NCBI GenBank assembly: GCA_019695055.1
Contig: JAIBAT010000143.1
Span: forward strand, 86,571-118,835
Direction of reading: 5' to 3'
Source: Candidatus Sumerlaeaceae bacterium
GTDB taxonomy: Bacteria; Sumerlaeota; Sumerlaeia; Sumerlaeales; Sumerlaeaceae
Length of the DNA stretch: 32,265 nucleotides
Position 1 is the first letter of the stretch. Each line of letters opens with the position of its first letter. The position numbers were made by a program, and so were the translations under genes. This document shows positions 1-8,327 of the stretch, in pieces. Under the pieces are notes generated by a model. The model made no database searches, was not told where the DNA came from, and saw only the letters and a list, made by a program, of their open reading frames with translations.

Positions 1-32
1 GCATGGGTTTCCGTTTCTCTGGGATTCCGGCC

Positions 33-380
33 ATGGACGCTAAGCTTGACAGGAATGAAGCCTTAATTTGGGGCGGAATTAGCTCCTTCCTTGTCTCGGT
101 TTTCTTGCTTGAGGATTCAGTCTTTGCTCTGATTGCCACTATTCCCGGGATTATAACGGCATTCTGCTTCTACTGGATGTTGCGGGAAATCAGGAAAAAG
201 TACGCAATGCGCTACTTGGCACCAACTGCTGGAATTGCATGCATAATAATCTGTATCCTTAACAAGCCTTCCAATCCAATATTGCTATGGATGGAATGCG
301 TCATCGTAGTTGTGCTTGTTACATTCTCCTATTGGATTGTGGCACGACTCCTCGCGCCACCGAACAAGACAGTCCCTTAG
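33..380 (+). CDS. Small multispanning membrane protein, unknown function
   Basis: No family was recognised. The protein is about 115 residues with roughly four hydrophobic stretches, a charged cytoplasmic loop (REIRKKYAMR) and a short hydrophilic tail, so it is probably an inner-membrane protein. The reading frame is open to the left edge. ATG codons at 3 and 33 are both possible, no convincing ribosome binding site is visible, and the true start could lie outside the window. The coding DNA is visibly more AT-rich than the esterase gene that follows, which may point to a different origin. It ends about 50 bases before the esterase start on the same strand. Confidence 0.5.
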   Translation: MDAKLDRNEALIWGGISSFLVSVFLLEDSVFALIATIPGIITAFCFYWMLREIRKKYAMRYLAPTAGIACIIICILNKPSNPILLWMECVIVVVLVTFSYWIVARLLAPPNKTVP

Positions 381-431
381 AACCAACCTTTCCCATTGCC
401 CTTTGCAGCCCATCGTGCCACGGCAGGTGGC

Positions 432-2003
432 ATGAGAACCCCAATTACACCTTTATGCTTGGCCCTGATTTGCGCACTCCATTCCCATACTTTCGCCGAA
501 GTCACCCTGCCGGCATTGTTCGGCGACAACATGGTCCTCCAGCAAGAAGCCAAGGTTCCTGTCTGGGGCAAGGCCAGCCCAGGCGAAAAGATCTCCATCT
601 CCTTTGCCGGTCAGACTGTCCGCACCACGGCGAATAGCGACGGCGCATGGCACGCCGCCCTCAGGCCACTCAGGGCCAATGCCAACGGAACCACCCTCAC
701 CGTTCGCGGCACCAATACCCTCGCCTTCGGCAACGTCCTCGTCGGTGAGGTCTGGCTTTGCTCCGGCCAATCCAACATGGAGTGGACTCCCAAACGAGGC
801 ATACTGAACCAACAGGCAGAAATTGCCACCGCAAATTACCCGCAGATTCGCCTGTTCACCGTTGGCCAAAAGATTTCCGCGAAACCCGTGGACGACGTTA
901 AGGGCAGTTGGGCCGAATGCACCAGCGCCACCATGCCCCTCTTCTCCGCTGTCGGATACTTCTTTGGCCGCGAACTTCACCAGGAACTCAAGGTGCCCGT
1001 CGGTCTCATCTGCTCCTCCTGGGGTGGCACGCCAGCCCAGGCTTGGACCCGCCACGAGGTCCTCGAAGCCGACGCGGGCACCAGCGGTCATTCAGGCCTT
1101 AAGGCCCACATCAGTCGTTGGGAAAAGCGTGTCGCCAAATTCCCCGAAGAGAAGAAGGCATTTGCTGAGAAATTGAAGAAGTGGGAGGACGAAACCACCG
1201 CCGCAAAGGCTTTAGGAAAGACCCCGCCACAAAAGCCGTGGCTCTCCGACCCCGCCACCTCGCCCAACTGCCCCTCATGCCTTTACGGCGGCATGATAGC
1301 GCCACTCATCCCCTTTGCCATCCGCGGCGCCATCTGGTACCAAGGCGAGAGCAACGCCGGCAATCCCGAGCTGGCCCTCGACTACCGCCGACTCCTGCCC
1401 GCCATGATCACCGACTGGCGCGCCCAATGGAAGCAGGGCGACTTCCCCTTCCTGATTGTCCAACTGGCAAACTTTAAAGAACGCGCCACCCAGCCCGGCG
1501 ATGCCAACTGGGCACTCCTGCGTGAATCACAATTTAGGACATTATCCCTGCCAAAGACGGCCCTCGCCGTCGCCATTGATATAGGCGAGGCCGGCGACAT
1601 TCACCCAAAGAACAAGCAGGAGGTCGGCCACCGCCTTGCCCTGGCGGGCCGCGCAACCGCCTACGGCCGCGACGTCATCCACAGCGGACCAATCTTTGAA
1701 TCCATGAGAATCAAGGATGGCGCTATCACCCTGCGATTTAGAAATGCCACTGGCGGACTTGTCAGCAAACCAGACGGTTCACCAAAGGCCTTCGCCGTTG
1801 CCGGCGAGGACCGGAAATTTGTTTGGGCAGACGCAAGAATTGACGGGGAAAAGATCGTCGTGACCAGCCCGGAAGTAAAGAAGCCAGTGGCTGTCCGCTA
1901 CGCATGGGCCGACAACCCCGAGGCCACACTTTACAACAAGGCCGGCCTACCCACGGTTCCATTCCGTACGGATGACTGGCCACCAGCCGAAATCAGACCA
2001 TAG
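432..2003 (+). CDS. Secreted sialate O-acetylesterase-like SGNH hydrolase
   Basis: This is a 523-residue carbohydrate esterase of the sialate O-acetylesterase (SASA/SGNH) family, expected to remove O-acetyl groups from sugars outside the cytoplasm. Block I is GQSNM (residues 112-116, Ser114 the likely nucleophile), block III is WYQGESN near residue 303, and block V is DIHPKNKQE near residue 387, giving the Asp-x-x-His pair. An N-terminal beta domain (residues 23-105) contains the family motif FGDNMVLQQ. The ATG at 432 was chosen over 396 because it starts directly on a signal peptide (MRTPITPLCLALICALHSHTFA). The length is typical for bacterial members. It faces the next gene tail to tail with 29 bases between them. 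The substrate cannot be read from sequence; sialic acid or acetylated plant or algal sugars are possible. Confidence 0.9.
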   Translation: MRTPITPLCLALICALHSHTFAEVTLPALFGDNMVLQQEAKVPVWGKASPGEKISISFAGQTVRTTANSDGAWHAALRPLRANANGTTLTVRGTNTLAFGNVLVGEVWLCSGQSNMEWTPKRGILNQQAEIATANYPQIRLFTVGQKISAKPVDDVKGSWAECTSATMPLFSAVGYFFGRELHQELKVPVGLICSSWGGTPAQAWTRHEVLEADAGTSGHSGLKAHISRWEKRVAKFPEEKKAFAEKLKKWEDETTAAKALGKTPPQKPWLSDPATSPNCPSCLYGGMIAPLIPFAIRGAIWYQGESNAGNPELALDYRRLLPAMITDWRAQWKQGDFPFLIVQLANFKERATQPGDANWALLRESQFRTLSLPKTALAVAIDIGEAGDIHPKNKQEVGHRLALAGRATAYGRDVIHSGPIFESMRIKDGAITLRFRNATGGLVSKPDGSPKAFAVAGEDRKFVWADARIDGEKIVVTSPEVKKPVAVRYAWADNPEATLYNKAGLPTVPFRTDDWPPAEIRP

Positions 2004-2032
2004 CCCCCCGATGTGTTTGTCGGGTTGATTGC

Positions 2033-3493
2033 CTATAGGCGCGTAAACAGCGGGAATCGCTTCTGAAAAAGCCGCTTCGGCAGGTTAATGTCTTCCATAA
2101 ACTGGCCACGCCATTTTTGCCAATCTCCAAACAGCAAACCAAAAGCCATTGGCTCACCGTGGGGCTGAATCTGCGCACGATAACACGTTTCGAAATAAAG
2201 GTTCCACGCGATCAATGCAACAACCACACTCAACAAAGTCCGCCTTGCCCAACTCTCAAGTTTCAACGTCCCCAGCCACTGAAATACCACGGCCAGACCC
2301 AGGAAGAAGAGAAACGCTCCATCCACAAAGTACCGCATTCCGAAAGCATGGCCCGGCCCGCCCGGTATGAAGAGATCGCAACTCGAGAATTCCCAAAGAA
2401 ATATCAGGAATACGGCGCTCATCGCAATGCACAGATCATCCCCTCGGCGTGCACCAACAATTAGACCCGCAAGAGCCAGAGCAGCCAAAGGTGTCCAGAG
2501 AAACAGCCCGATGCGTGAGTCAAAAAACACGTTCCAGACGTCTATTGGCCGAAATCGAACTGTGACATCATAAGAATTTACAAACCAGGCCCCATAGAGA
2601 TACTTCCATGAGATCATCTGGGGCAAAAACCCGATAATTGCACCAACCGCCGCCGCCACAGCGCTGCCGGATATCAATGGAATGCGGTCACGCCGCCTCC
2701 ACGCCGCTCTTAGACCCAACACTGTCGGCGCGGCGGATAGCGCTATGGCTGGAAAGCGCGTCATGCAACAAACCCCGAGCATCACACCCATCCATAGCGC
2801 ACCCAATAGAACCCGTCGTGGCGAAACCTCCTCCGCCAGGACTGCTGAATGCCATCGCAACATCAGCGCCACAAAGAAAGCCGACACCCCGAACTCCACC
2901 GCATGAGCCATGGTCAGTTCGAACCAGATGTAATAGCCGGTGGCCAACCCAAGCATCCCCACCACGATTGCACGGAACGCCGCAGGCTCCCCAAATCGTT
3001 CCCGAAGAATGCGAAATGTAATCGCCAACCCGGCAAAGCTCAGCAGTATCGACGTGAAGATGAACGCAAGGCAGTAGATGGAAGCAAACGGACTTACCGC
3101 AGTGCCCGTCACCATGGAAAAGGTCGCCGCCATTCCCCGACTCACGAACTCCAGGGGTAGTGCCATAAATCCAAATCCACACCCGGTGATATTTGGGACC
3201 CGTCCCGCTGGCGTACGTTCGCCGCGCCCCATGAATTCCGCAAAAACTTCCTGCGTCGGCCCGGCACCCTTCCAATGGGCCACGAAATCAAAATCGTTGG
3301 CGAAATCGAGGTCGCCATCCAGCGCAAGCGATCGGCACCAGGCAAAATACAGGTTGTCGTCCCAACCAAAGATATACGCCTGCTCACGATGCGGGGCCGG
3401 CCTCAGGAAGAAGCAATAATTCCAGACAAGACAGAGCAGCAACACCCCAAGCCAGACGACCACGGGCCTGCGAAAGAAAACCGATTTCTTCAT
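2033..3493 (-). CDS. Multispanning GT-C-like membrane protein (GT39/ArnT-like)
   Basis: The protein is 486 residues with about ten transmembrane segments. After the first segment comes a hydrophilic loop with an acidic pair (GWDDNLYFAWCRSLAL), which is the arrangement of GT-C fold glycosyltransferases that use lipid-linked sugar donors. A second large loop (residues about 85-110, GRVPNITGCGFGFMALP) is periplasmic. Several Trp, Gly and Pro-rich loops follow and the C-terminus is hydrophilic. It is probably involved in transferring sugar to a lipid, protein or polysaccharide at the outer face of the inner membrane, but donor and acceptor are unknown. Sequence similarity to any one CAZy family cannot be decided by eye. 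It is transcribed alone, away from the reductase gene at 3705. Confidence 0.65.
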   Translation of the reverse strand: MKKSVFFRRPVVVWLGVLLLCLVWNYCFFLRPAPHREQAYIFGWDDNLYFAWCRSLALDGDLDFANDFDFVAHWKGAGPTQEVFAEFMGRGERTPAGRVPNITGCGFGFMALPLEFVSRGMAATFSMVTGTAVSPFASIYCLAFIFTSILLSFAGLAITFRILRERFGEPAAFRAIVVGMLGLATGYYIWFELTMAHAVEFGVSAFFVALMLRWHSAVLAEEVSPRRVLLGALWMGVMLGVCCMTRFPAIALSAAPTVLGLRAAWRRRDRIPLISGSAVAAAVGAIIGFLPQMISWKYLYGAWFVNSYDVTVRFRPIDVWNVFFDSRIGLFLWTPLAALALAGLIVGARRGDDLCIAMSAVFLIFLWEFSSCDLFIPGGPGHAFGMRYFVDGAFLFFLGLAVVFQWLGTLKLESWARRTLLSVVVALIAWNLYFETCYRAQIQPHGEPMAFGLLFGDWQKWRGQFMEDINLPKRLFQKRFPLFTRL

Positions 3494-3704
3494 GCGTATG
3501 TCTTCTTGTTATTCCACATTTCGGGCGTGTCAGCAGGAAAGGCGCGCCCCCTTACATGGAACTCCCTGGGCGGCAAATCGTACGGTGTCCAGCGCCCCCC
3601 GGGCTGGATTCCCAACCGCTTCTTTTTCTCGCCCCCGGAATGCACAATGCAGTACTCCCTGTTGTAACAATGGTTAATCCCCCCGAATCTCGGAAAGGCC
3701 CATA

Positions 3705-4709
3705 ATGAAAATATCCTGCTATGCCGCACCCGCCAAAGGTGCCCCCCTAGAACCATTTGAGTACGAGTCCCGCGAGTTGGGGCCAGGCGACGTGGAAGTC
3801 CGTATCACCCACTCCGGAATCTGCCACAGCGACATCCACCTCATCGATAACGACTGGGGAATCTCGAAATACCCATTGGTGCCGGGCCACGAAATCGTCG
3901 GCGTCGTGACACGCACCGGACCGGAGGTCCGCCGTCTCAAGGTGGGTGACCGCGCCGGAATCGGCTGGCAGTCCGGCTCCTGTCGGAAGTGCGAAATGTG
4001 CGCCACCGCCAATGAAAACCTGTGCGACCACAGCACGGCAACGTGTGTCAATGGGTTTGGCGGTTACGCCACCTCCATCATCATGCACAGCCACTTCGCC
4101 ATCAGGATTCCCGATGCCCTTGCCTCGGAAAACGCCGCTCCCCTGCTTTGCGGCGGCATCACTGTTTACACACCGTTGCGCGCCTTTGATGTGCGCCCGG
4201 AAATGCGTGTTGGAGTCATCGGCATTGGCGGTCTCGGCCACATCGGCATCCAGTTCCTGCGCGCCTATGGATGCGAAGTCACAGCCTTCTCCACGTCGCC
4301 CGACAAGGAGACCGAGGCGAAATCCCTGGGAGCCCATCATTTTGTGCCCACCTCCCAGCCTGGTGCTCTTGCCTCTGTCGCGGGACAGTACCACTTCATT
4401 TTGTCGACGGTATCGGCCGATCTCCCCTGGCCCAGCTACATCGCGGCACTACGCCCGAAAGGCCGCCTCTGCATCGTGGGGGTCCCCAACAGTGACCTCA
4501 AAATCCCGGCGTTCCCGTTGATTGGTGGTCAGAAATCCATCAGCGGCAGCCCCATTGGCAGCCCCCTGATGATCCGCGAGATGCTCGACTTCGCCGCCCG
4601 CAACGGCATCAAGGCCAAAACCGAAAGCATGCCCATGCACCGGGTAAACGAGGCCCTCGCCCACGTTCGCGCCAACAAGGCACGCTATCGCATGGTCCTT
4701 ACCAACTAA
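3705..4709 (+). CDS. ahr: Zinc-dependent NADPH aldehyde reductase / alcohol dehydrogenase (Ahr type)
   Basis: This 334-residue medium-chain dehydrogenase closely resembles E. coli Ahr (YjgB), which reduces broad-range aldehydes to alcohols with NADPH. Catalytic zinc ligands are Cys40, His62-Glu63 (GHEIVG) and Cys149. The structural zinc site is Cys93, Cys96, Cys99 and Cys107. The dinucleotide-binding loop GIGGLG lies at residues 173-178. HSDIHLID and PLLCGGITVYTPL are typical of the Ahr/cinnamyl-alcohol dehydrogenase subgroup, and the length is as expected for the family. The ATG at 3705 is preceded by a good ribosome binding site (GGAAAGG, 3692-3698). It is cytoplasmic and is followed within 40 bases by yicC. 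Confidence 0.88.
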   Translation: MKISCYAAPAKGAPLEPFEYESRELGPGDVEVRITHSGICHSDIHLIDNDWGISKYPLVPGHEIVGVVTRTGPEVRRLKVGDRAGIGWQSGSCRKCEMCATANENLCDHSTATCVNGFGGYATSIIMHSHFAIRIPDALASENAAPLLCGGITVYTPLRAFDVRPEMRVGVIGIGGLGHIGIQFLRAYGCEVTAFSTSPDKETEAKSLGAHHFVPTSQPGALASVAGQYHFILSTVSADLPWPSYIAALRPKGRLCIVGVPNSDLKIPAFPLIGGQKSISGSPIGSPLMIREMLDFAARNGIKAKTESMPMHRVNEALAHVRANKARYRMVLTN

Positions 4710-4748
4710 GGCTTGAGTTTGGTGCCCGGCGCCACACCCAATAAAACC

Positions 4749-5630
4749 ATGATACGAAGCATGACAGGCTACGGCTCGGCGGTCCTTGCCGGCGCCCACG
4801 GCGAATTTATGGTCGAAGTGAAGTCGCTCAACAACCGCTTCCTCGACCTCAATGTGCGAATGCCAAAGGAGCTGGCATTCCTCGAACTGGCACTGCGCGA
4901 AGAAGTCAAACGCGCCATCCGCCGCGGAAAGGTGGATCTGTTTGTTCGCTGGACACCGGCCCCCGGCGCACCGCCACCCAGCGAAATCAACGCGCCACTC
5001 CTGCGACACTACGCGGGTCAGCTTCGCGACGCACTTGGAGAACTGGCGCCCCAGGCAGCTGCCGGCTTGCTGAATCTGCCCGGCGTCGTGGTGGCCTCAA
5101 CGGCCGCTGCAGGCACCGAGGACTTCGAACGAATGCTCATTTCTGCAGCCCGCGAAGCCCTTGGCGCCCTGGACACCTCCCGCGCCAGCGAAGGACGGGA
5201 ACTGGCCGGAGCCATCGAGGGGCACCTCGACACCCTGAAGAATTTTCGCGACGAAGCCGCCGCCGCCAAGGATGAGCTGCAGGAGGCTTACGCGGCCCGC
5301 CTTCGCGAACGCATCGAGGAACTGGTGACGAAACAGGGCCTTTCACCGGACAGCTCCCGCCTCGAAACGGAAATCGCGCTGGCCGCCGATCGGGCCGACG
5401 TCACCGAGGAACTGGTGCGCCTCGACGCCCACATCACCTCCTTCCGCAAACTATGCCGCAGCGATTCACCCGAGCCCATCGGCAAAACCATGGACTTCCT
5501 CAGCCAGGAACTGCTGCGCGAGGTAAACACGCTTGGGAACAAGGTCCGCGGACTCTCCATAACGTCACGCGTCGTGGAAATGAAAAGCGAGATCGAGAAA
5601 ATCAAAGAACAGATTCAGAATCTCGAATAG
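4749..5630 (+). CDS. yicC: YicC family endoribonuclease
   Basis: The 293-residue protein has both YicC halves: an N-terminal YicC_N domain beginning MIRSMTGYG and a C-terminal DUF1732 domain ending in the helical tail MKSEIEKIKEQIQNLE, which is diagnostic of the family. YicC proteins are oligomeric metal-dependent endoribonucleases implicated in RNA turnover. The ATG at 4749 was chosen over the upstream in-frame TTG at 4713 because the conserved domain starts exactly there; no strong ribosome binding site is visible. The family is usually found next to gmk and rpoZ, and those are not present here. The gene is in the same run as ahr upstream and the one-helix protein downstream (stop to next start: 4 bases). 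Confidence 0.93.
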   Translation: MIRSMTGYGSAVLAGAHGEFMVEVKSLNNRFLDLNVRMPKELAFLELALREEVKRAIRRGKVDLFVRWTPAPGAPPPSEINAPLLRHYAGQLRDALGELAPQAAAGLLNLPGVVVASTAAAGTEDFERMLISAAREALGALDTSRASEGRELAGAIEGHLDTLKNFRDEAAAAKDELQEAYAARLRERIEELVTKQGLSPDSSRLETEIALAADRADVTEELVRLDAHITSFRKLCRSDSPEPIGKTMDFLSQELLREVNTLGNKVRGLSITSRVVEMKSEIEKIKEQIQNLE

Positions 5631-5634
5631 CGCC

Positions 5635-5835
5635 GTGATTGCCAATTCCATCCCCCTCGTCCGTGAACTCAGCAGCCTCATTCAATGGTTGCTTATCATC
5701 AACGTCCTGCTCATCGGAGCCGTGATTCTCTTTGCATACCGCACCATTACCCTCAGCCGTAGGGTTGAGGAACTGGAGCGGGAAAAGCAGGCGGAGTCCC
5801 CTCCCCAGGCGACCGAAAACCACTCACCCAAATGA
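5635..5835 (+). CDS. Small single-helix membrane protein
   Basis: This 66-residue protein has one transmembrane helix (about residues 15-36, LIQWLLIINVLLIGAVILF) followed by a short charged coiled-coil-like stretch (SLSRRVEELEREKQ) and a polar tail. No function is known to me. It starts with GTG four bases after the yicC stop, and its stop overlaps the start of the next gene in an ATGA arrangement, which supports it being a real translated gene in an operon. It could be an anchor or an assembly factor, but the sequence alone does not tell. Confidence 0.6.
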   Translation: MIANSIPLVRELSSLIQWLLIINVLLIGAVILFAYRTITLSRRVEELEREKQAESPPQATENHSPK

Positions 5836-6923
5836 CATCCGCAGCACCGCTGCCAGGGGCCACCCGAATACTGCAAGATGGCATCGCCCGTGGCCTTCAC
5901 TCTGGCGCGCAGTTGTTCGTAAGCCTTCGCGGTGAGCCCATAGCCAATCTCGCCCTCGGAGATCGGGCTCCCAGGTCACCAATGACCACTCACACTATCC
6001 TACCGTGGATGTCCGCGGGAAAACCCGTCGCCGCGGTGGCCGTTGCAATCCTGCAGGAGCGCGGGCTTCTCGCTTTGGATGACACAGTGGCAAAGTATCT
6101 CCCAGGCTACGCCGCCAGCGGCAAGGAGGCCGTCACCCTCCGTCACCTTTTGACGCATACTGGCGGCCAGCGGCTTGTCGAATCCCAATGGCGTCCCGCA
6201 CCCTACGAGGAGATTGTCGCAAGCATCTGCGAGGCCCGCCAGGATCCCGGATGGATCCCTGGTGAAAAGGCCGGCTATCACCCCGCATCGTCATGGTTCA
6301 TCCTTGCCGAGGTCGTCCGCATTGTGGACGGGCGACAGTTTGACAGATTCGCCATCGAGGAAGTCTTTCGCCCCGCCGGCATGTCCGATTCCTGTTTCAC
6401 GATGACCGACAGCATCTGGGGGACCCTGGAGGAACGCATCGGTTTCCTCTACGAAACCACGACGAAACCACCCACTCCCCTCCCATGGACCACTCGTCCG
6501 CATTGCGCACAGCTTCGCCCCGGAGCCAGCGCCCGCGGTCCGGCTGTGGATCTCGCCCGCTTCTATGAGATGCTACTGGCCGGTGGGAACGGAATCCTTC
6601 GCCCGGAAACCATTAAAATGTTCAGCTCTCGACACCGGGTCGGCAAGCGCGACATCACGTTCCAGTACGTCATGGATTGGGGGCTGGGCTTCATGTGCAA
6701 TTCCCAGCAAAACTCCCCCGAACCACCACCATACGGCTTTGGCCGCCACGCTTCCCCCGCCACTTTTGGCCACGGTGGTATGCAATCTTCCATGGCATTC
6801 TGCGATCCCGCTTATGGACTCGTCGTAACGTGGATCTGCAATGGAACCCCTGGCGACACCCAGCACCAGAAGCGCAACAGGGCAATCAACGAAGCTGTTT
6901 ACGAGGATCTCGCACTGGCCTGA
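5832..6923 (+). CDS. Serine hydrolase of the beta-lactamase / penicillin-binding-protein fold
   Basis: The 363-residue protein belongs to the class C beta-lactamase/esterase superfamily (Pfam Beta-lactamase). The Ser-x-x-Lys pair is SAGK (Ser61, Lys64). The Tyr of the second motif is probably Tyr149 (GYHPASSW), and the third motif is FGHGG at about residues 313-317. There is no signal peptide, so it is probably a cytoplasmic esterase, peptidase or amidase and not an antibiotic resistance enzyme. Family members hydrolyse many esters and amides, and the substrate is unknown. It begins with ATG overlapping the previous stop by four bases. Its 3' end overlaps the opposing gene by 25 bases. Confidence 0.82.
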   Translation: MTSAAPLPGATRILQDGIARGLHSGAQLFVSLRGEPIANLALGDRAPRSPMTTHTILPWMSAGKPVAAVAVAILQERGLLALDDTVAKYLPGYAASGKEAVTLRHLLTHTGGQRLVESQWRPAPYEEIVASICEARQDPGWIPGEKAGYHPASSWFILAEVVRIVDGRQFDRFAIEEVFRPAGMSDSCFTMTDSIWGTLEERIGFLYETTTKPPTPLPWTTRPHCAQLRPGASARGPAVDLARFYEMLLAGGNGILRPETIKMFSSRHRVGKRDITFQYVMDWGLGFMCNSQQNSPEPPPYGFGRHASPATFGHGGMQSSMAFCDPAYGLVVTWICNGTPGDTQHQKRNRAINEAVYEDLALA

Positions 6924-8218
6924 ACTGCATCGCGTCGGGCCTGCCAACCCACGTCGTCAACGCTTCGTTCACGCGGCATTCGCTCCACAAGCCTGGTCGA
7001 TTCCTCCACAAGCAGTTTTGAATCGAGACCTACATTGTTGGCACGGGAAAAAGCCATTAGTCCCGTGTCCGCCTCCACATGCCGGCAGAGAATGCCGGGA
7101 TTCCTGATGTCCTCATGTTCGCGCAAGTACCGGATCTGGTGAAGCACAAAATCCTTGGAATTCCGATGGAACTCACCATCTAACAGCCACCACTTGGTGA
7201 AGGCATTTTCCATGGCCTCGGTCGATGTGGGAAAGAAGCCGACCTCCCTTCCCGCAGCGCAAATCGTCCGGTAAACGATCGCACAGCTCAACAATATGGC
7301 CGCTAATCCACCAATTGGATTATCATAATCCAGGAAAGCGCCAAGAATGGAAAGTGTCAGGGCAATGATGAGCAGGCAAACCAACGCCAGCGGAATTGCG
7401 AGTGTCGCAATAAAAATAAGGAGACGACGACGGTTGGAAATAAGCAGTCCGGCCATGGTGTCTGGCGTCACCACGCGTGCCATTGCGCGCGTAAGGGCGG
7501 CAAGGTAAACGTCGGGATCCAGTTCCAGCAGATTCCGGCAGGGAATCACCGTCGCCCGGCCATCCCTGGTTGGAACACCCATCGAGTGGGTGGGAATTGC
7601 TGCAAACGCCTGACGACCCGTTGTTGATACAAAACGTATGGCCTGGCTCCCGGCGCCGAAATATCGTGCGATCTTTTCGACATCGCCGGAGATGGGTGTA
7701 TCCTCCATGGGGAATGCCCGCATTGCGTTAATACGATAGCTGGGGATGAAAGTCCAACCGACAATTACTGTCAAAGCCGAGGCAAGCATAAGCCAAACCA
7801 GAAAGCTTTGAATACCGGCCATCAATGCCGTGCCCAATGCCAGGACAGCAGCGAGGGATCCGACGCGGAAGTAGACCGGAAAACGGTAGGCCGCAAGTTG
7901 GGGGGTGGAAGATAGTGAGGAGCGCACAGTGGCCCGGGATGTCCAGGCCGCCTGCACCAGGGATGCCAGGAATTGCAGCCCCACCAAAACAGCAACCCGT
8001 AGTAAGTCCACCGAACCGGGGTGCCAATGGACAAACGCACGTATCCCTGCCACGTAGAATCCAGCCGAGGCAACCTCAACCAGCAGGAGCGGATGCGCAT
8101 GGCGTGGGCTCAGTACACTCCGCTCATTCCAAAGGGCAGAGTGACGCCCCTGCCTCGCGGCAATCATCGCAAGAACCGGTGGCACGCAGGACACAATCAA
8201 CGATCCCGTCGAAGTCAT
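6899..8218 (-). CDS. Multispanning membrane protein resembling an M48 peptidase without HExxH
   Basis: The protein is 439 residues with about five to seven transmembrane segments, two of them after the central soluble part (about residues 265-320). The soluble segment at residues 165-255 follows the layout of M48 (HtpX/Ste24-like) membrane peptidases: an AFP/AIPTHSMG stretch, then PCRNLLELDPDVYLAALTRAMARVV (in two parts, residues 226-250). In active M48 enzymes the position of TRAMAR holds the zinc motif HExxH. Here Arg244, Ala245 and Arg248 replace the metal ligands and catalytic Glu. A Glu-rich helix near residue 345 (EAMENAF) is where the third ligand region would be. This is structural resemblance judged by eye. 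If it is right, the protein is catalytically dead and may be a regulatory pseudo-protease. Confidence 0.45.
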   Translation of the reverse strand: MTSTGSLIVSCVPPVLAMIAARQGRHSALWNERSVLSPRHAHPLLLVEVASAGFYVAGIRAFVHWHPGSVDLLRVAVLVGLQFLASLVQAAWTSRATVRSSLSSTPQLAAYRFPVYFRVGSLAAVLALGTALMAGIQSFLVWLMLASALTVIVGWTFIPSYRINAMRAFPMEDTPISGDVEKIARYFGAGSQAIRFVSTTGRQAFAAIPTHSMGVPTRDGRATVIPCRNLLELDPDVYLAALTRAMARVVTPDTMAGLLISNRRRLLIFIATLAIPLALVCLLIIALTLSILGAFLDYDNPIGGLAAILLSCAIVYRTICAAGREVGFFPTSTEAMENAFTKWWLLDGEFHRNSKDFVLHQIRYLREHEDIRNPGILCRHVEADTGLMAFSRANNVGLDSKLLVEESTRLVERMPRERSVDDVGWQARRDAVQASARSS

Positions 8219-8306
8219 GCAATTTCACCACACACCAGATTCATTTGGCCAGTATGAGGGAACGCCGGGCCGATAATCAACTCGTTACATGAGGGATTTC
8301 CGGCAC

Positions 8307-8326
8307 ACCCGGCAATTCTGCCGGGT
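8307..8326 (-). terminator. Hairpin after the TPR gene
   Basis: A perfect 8-bp stem (ACCCGGCA with TGCCGGGT) closes a four-base loop just two bases after the TGA stop of the TPR gene, reading on the minus strand. There is no clear T-run after it, so it is either a non-canonical terminator or an RNA 3'-end stabiliser. The position directly after a long gene is the main support. Confidence 0.5.
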
Positions 8327-8327
8327 T

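Noticed and set aside
2007..2024. Short hairpin CCCGA/TCGGG between the esterase and GT-C-like genes
   Set aside because: Only five base pairs with an eight-base loop and no T-run; too weak to call a terminator although the place between convergent genes would suit one.
3494..3704. Short open frames between the GT-C-like gene and ahr
   Set aside because: Both strands carry 60-90 codon frames, but they have no ribosome binding sites, no domain, and overlap the start of ahr or the GT-C-like gene.
5832..6923. Antibiotic resistance beta-lactamase
   Set aside because: The fold is right but no signal peptide is present and the second motif is not a typical YSN, so a cytoplasmic esterase or peptidase is more likely.
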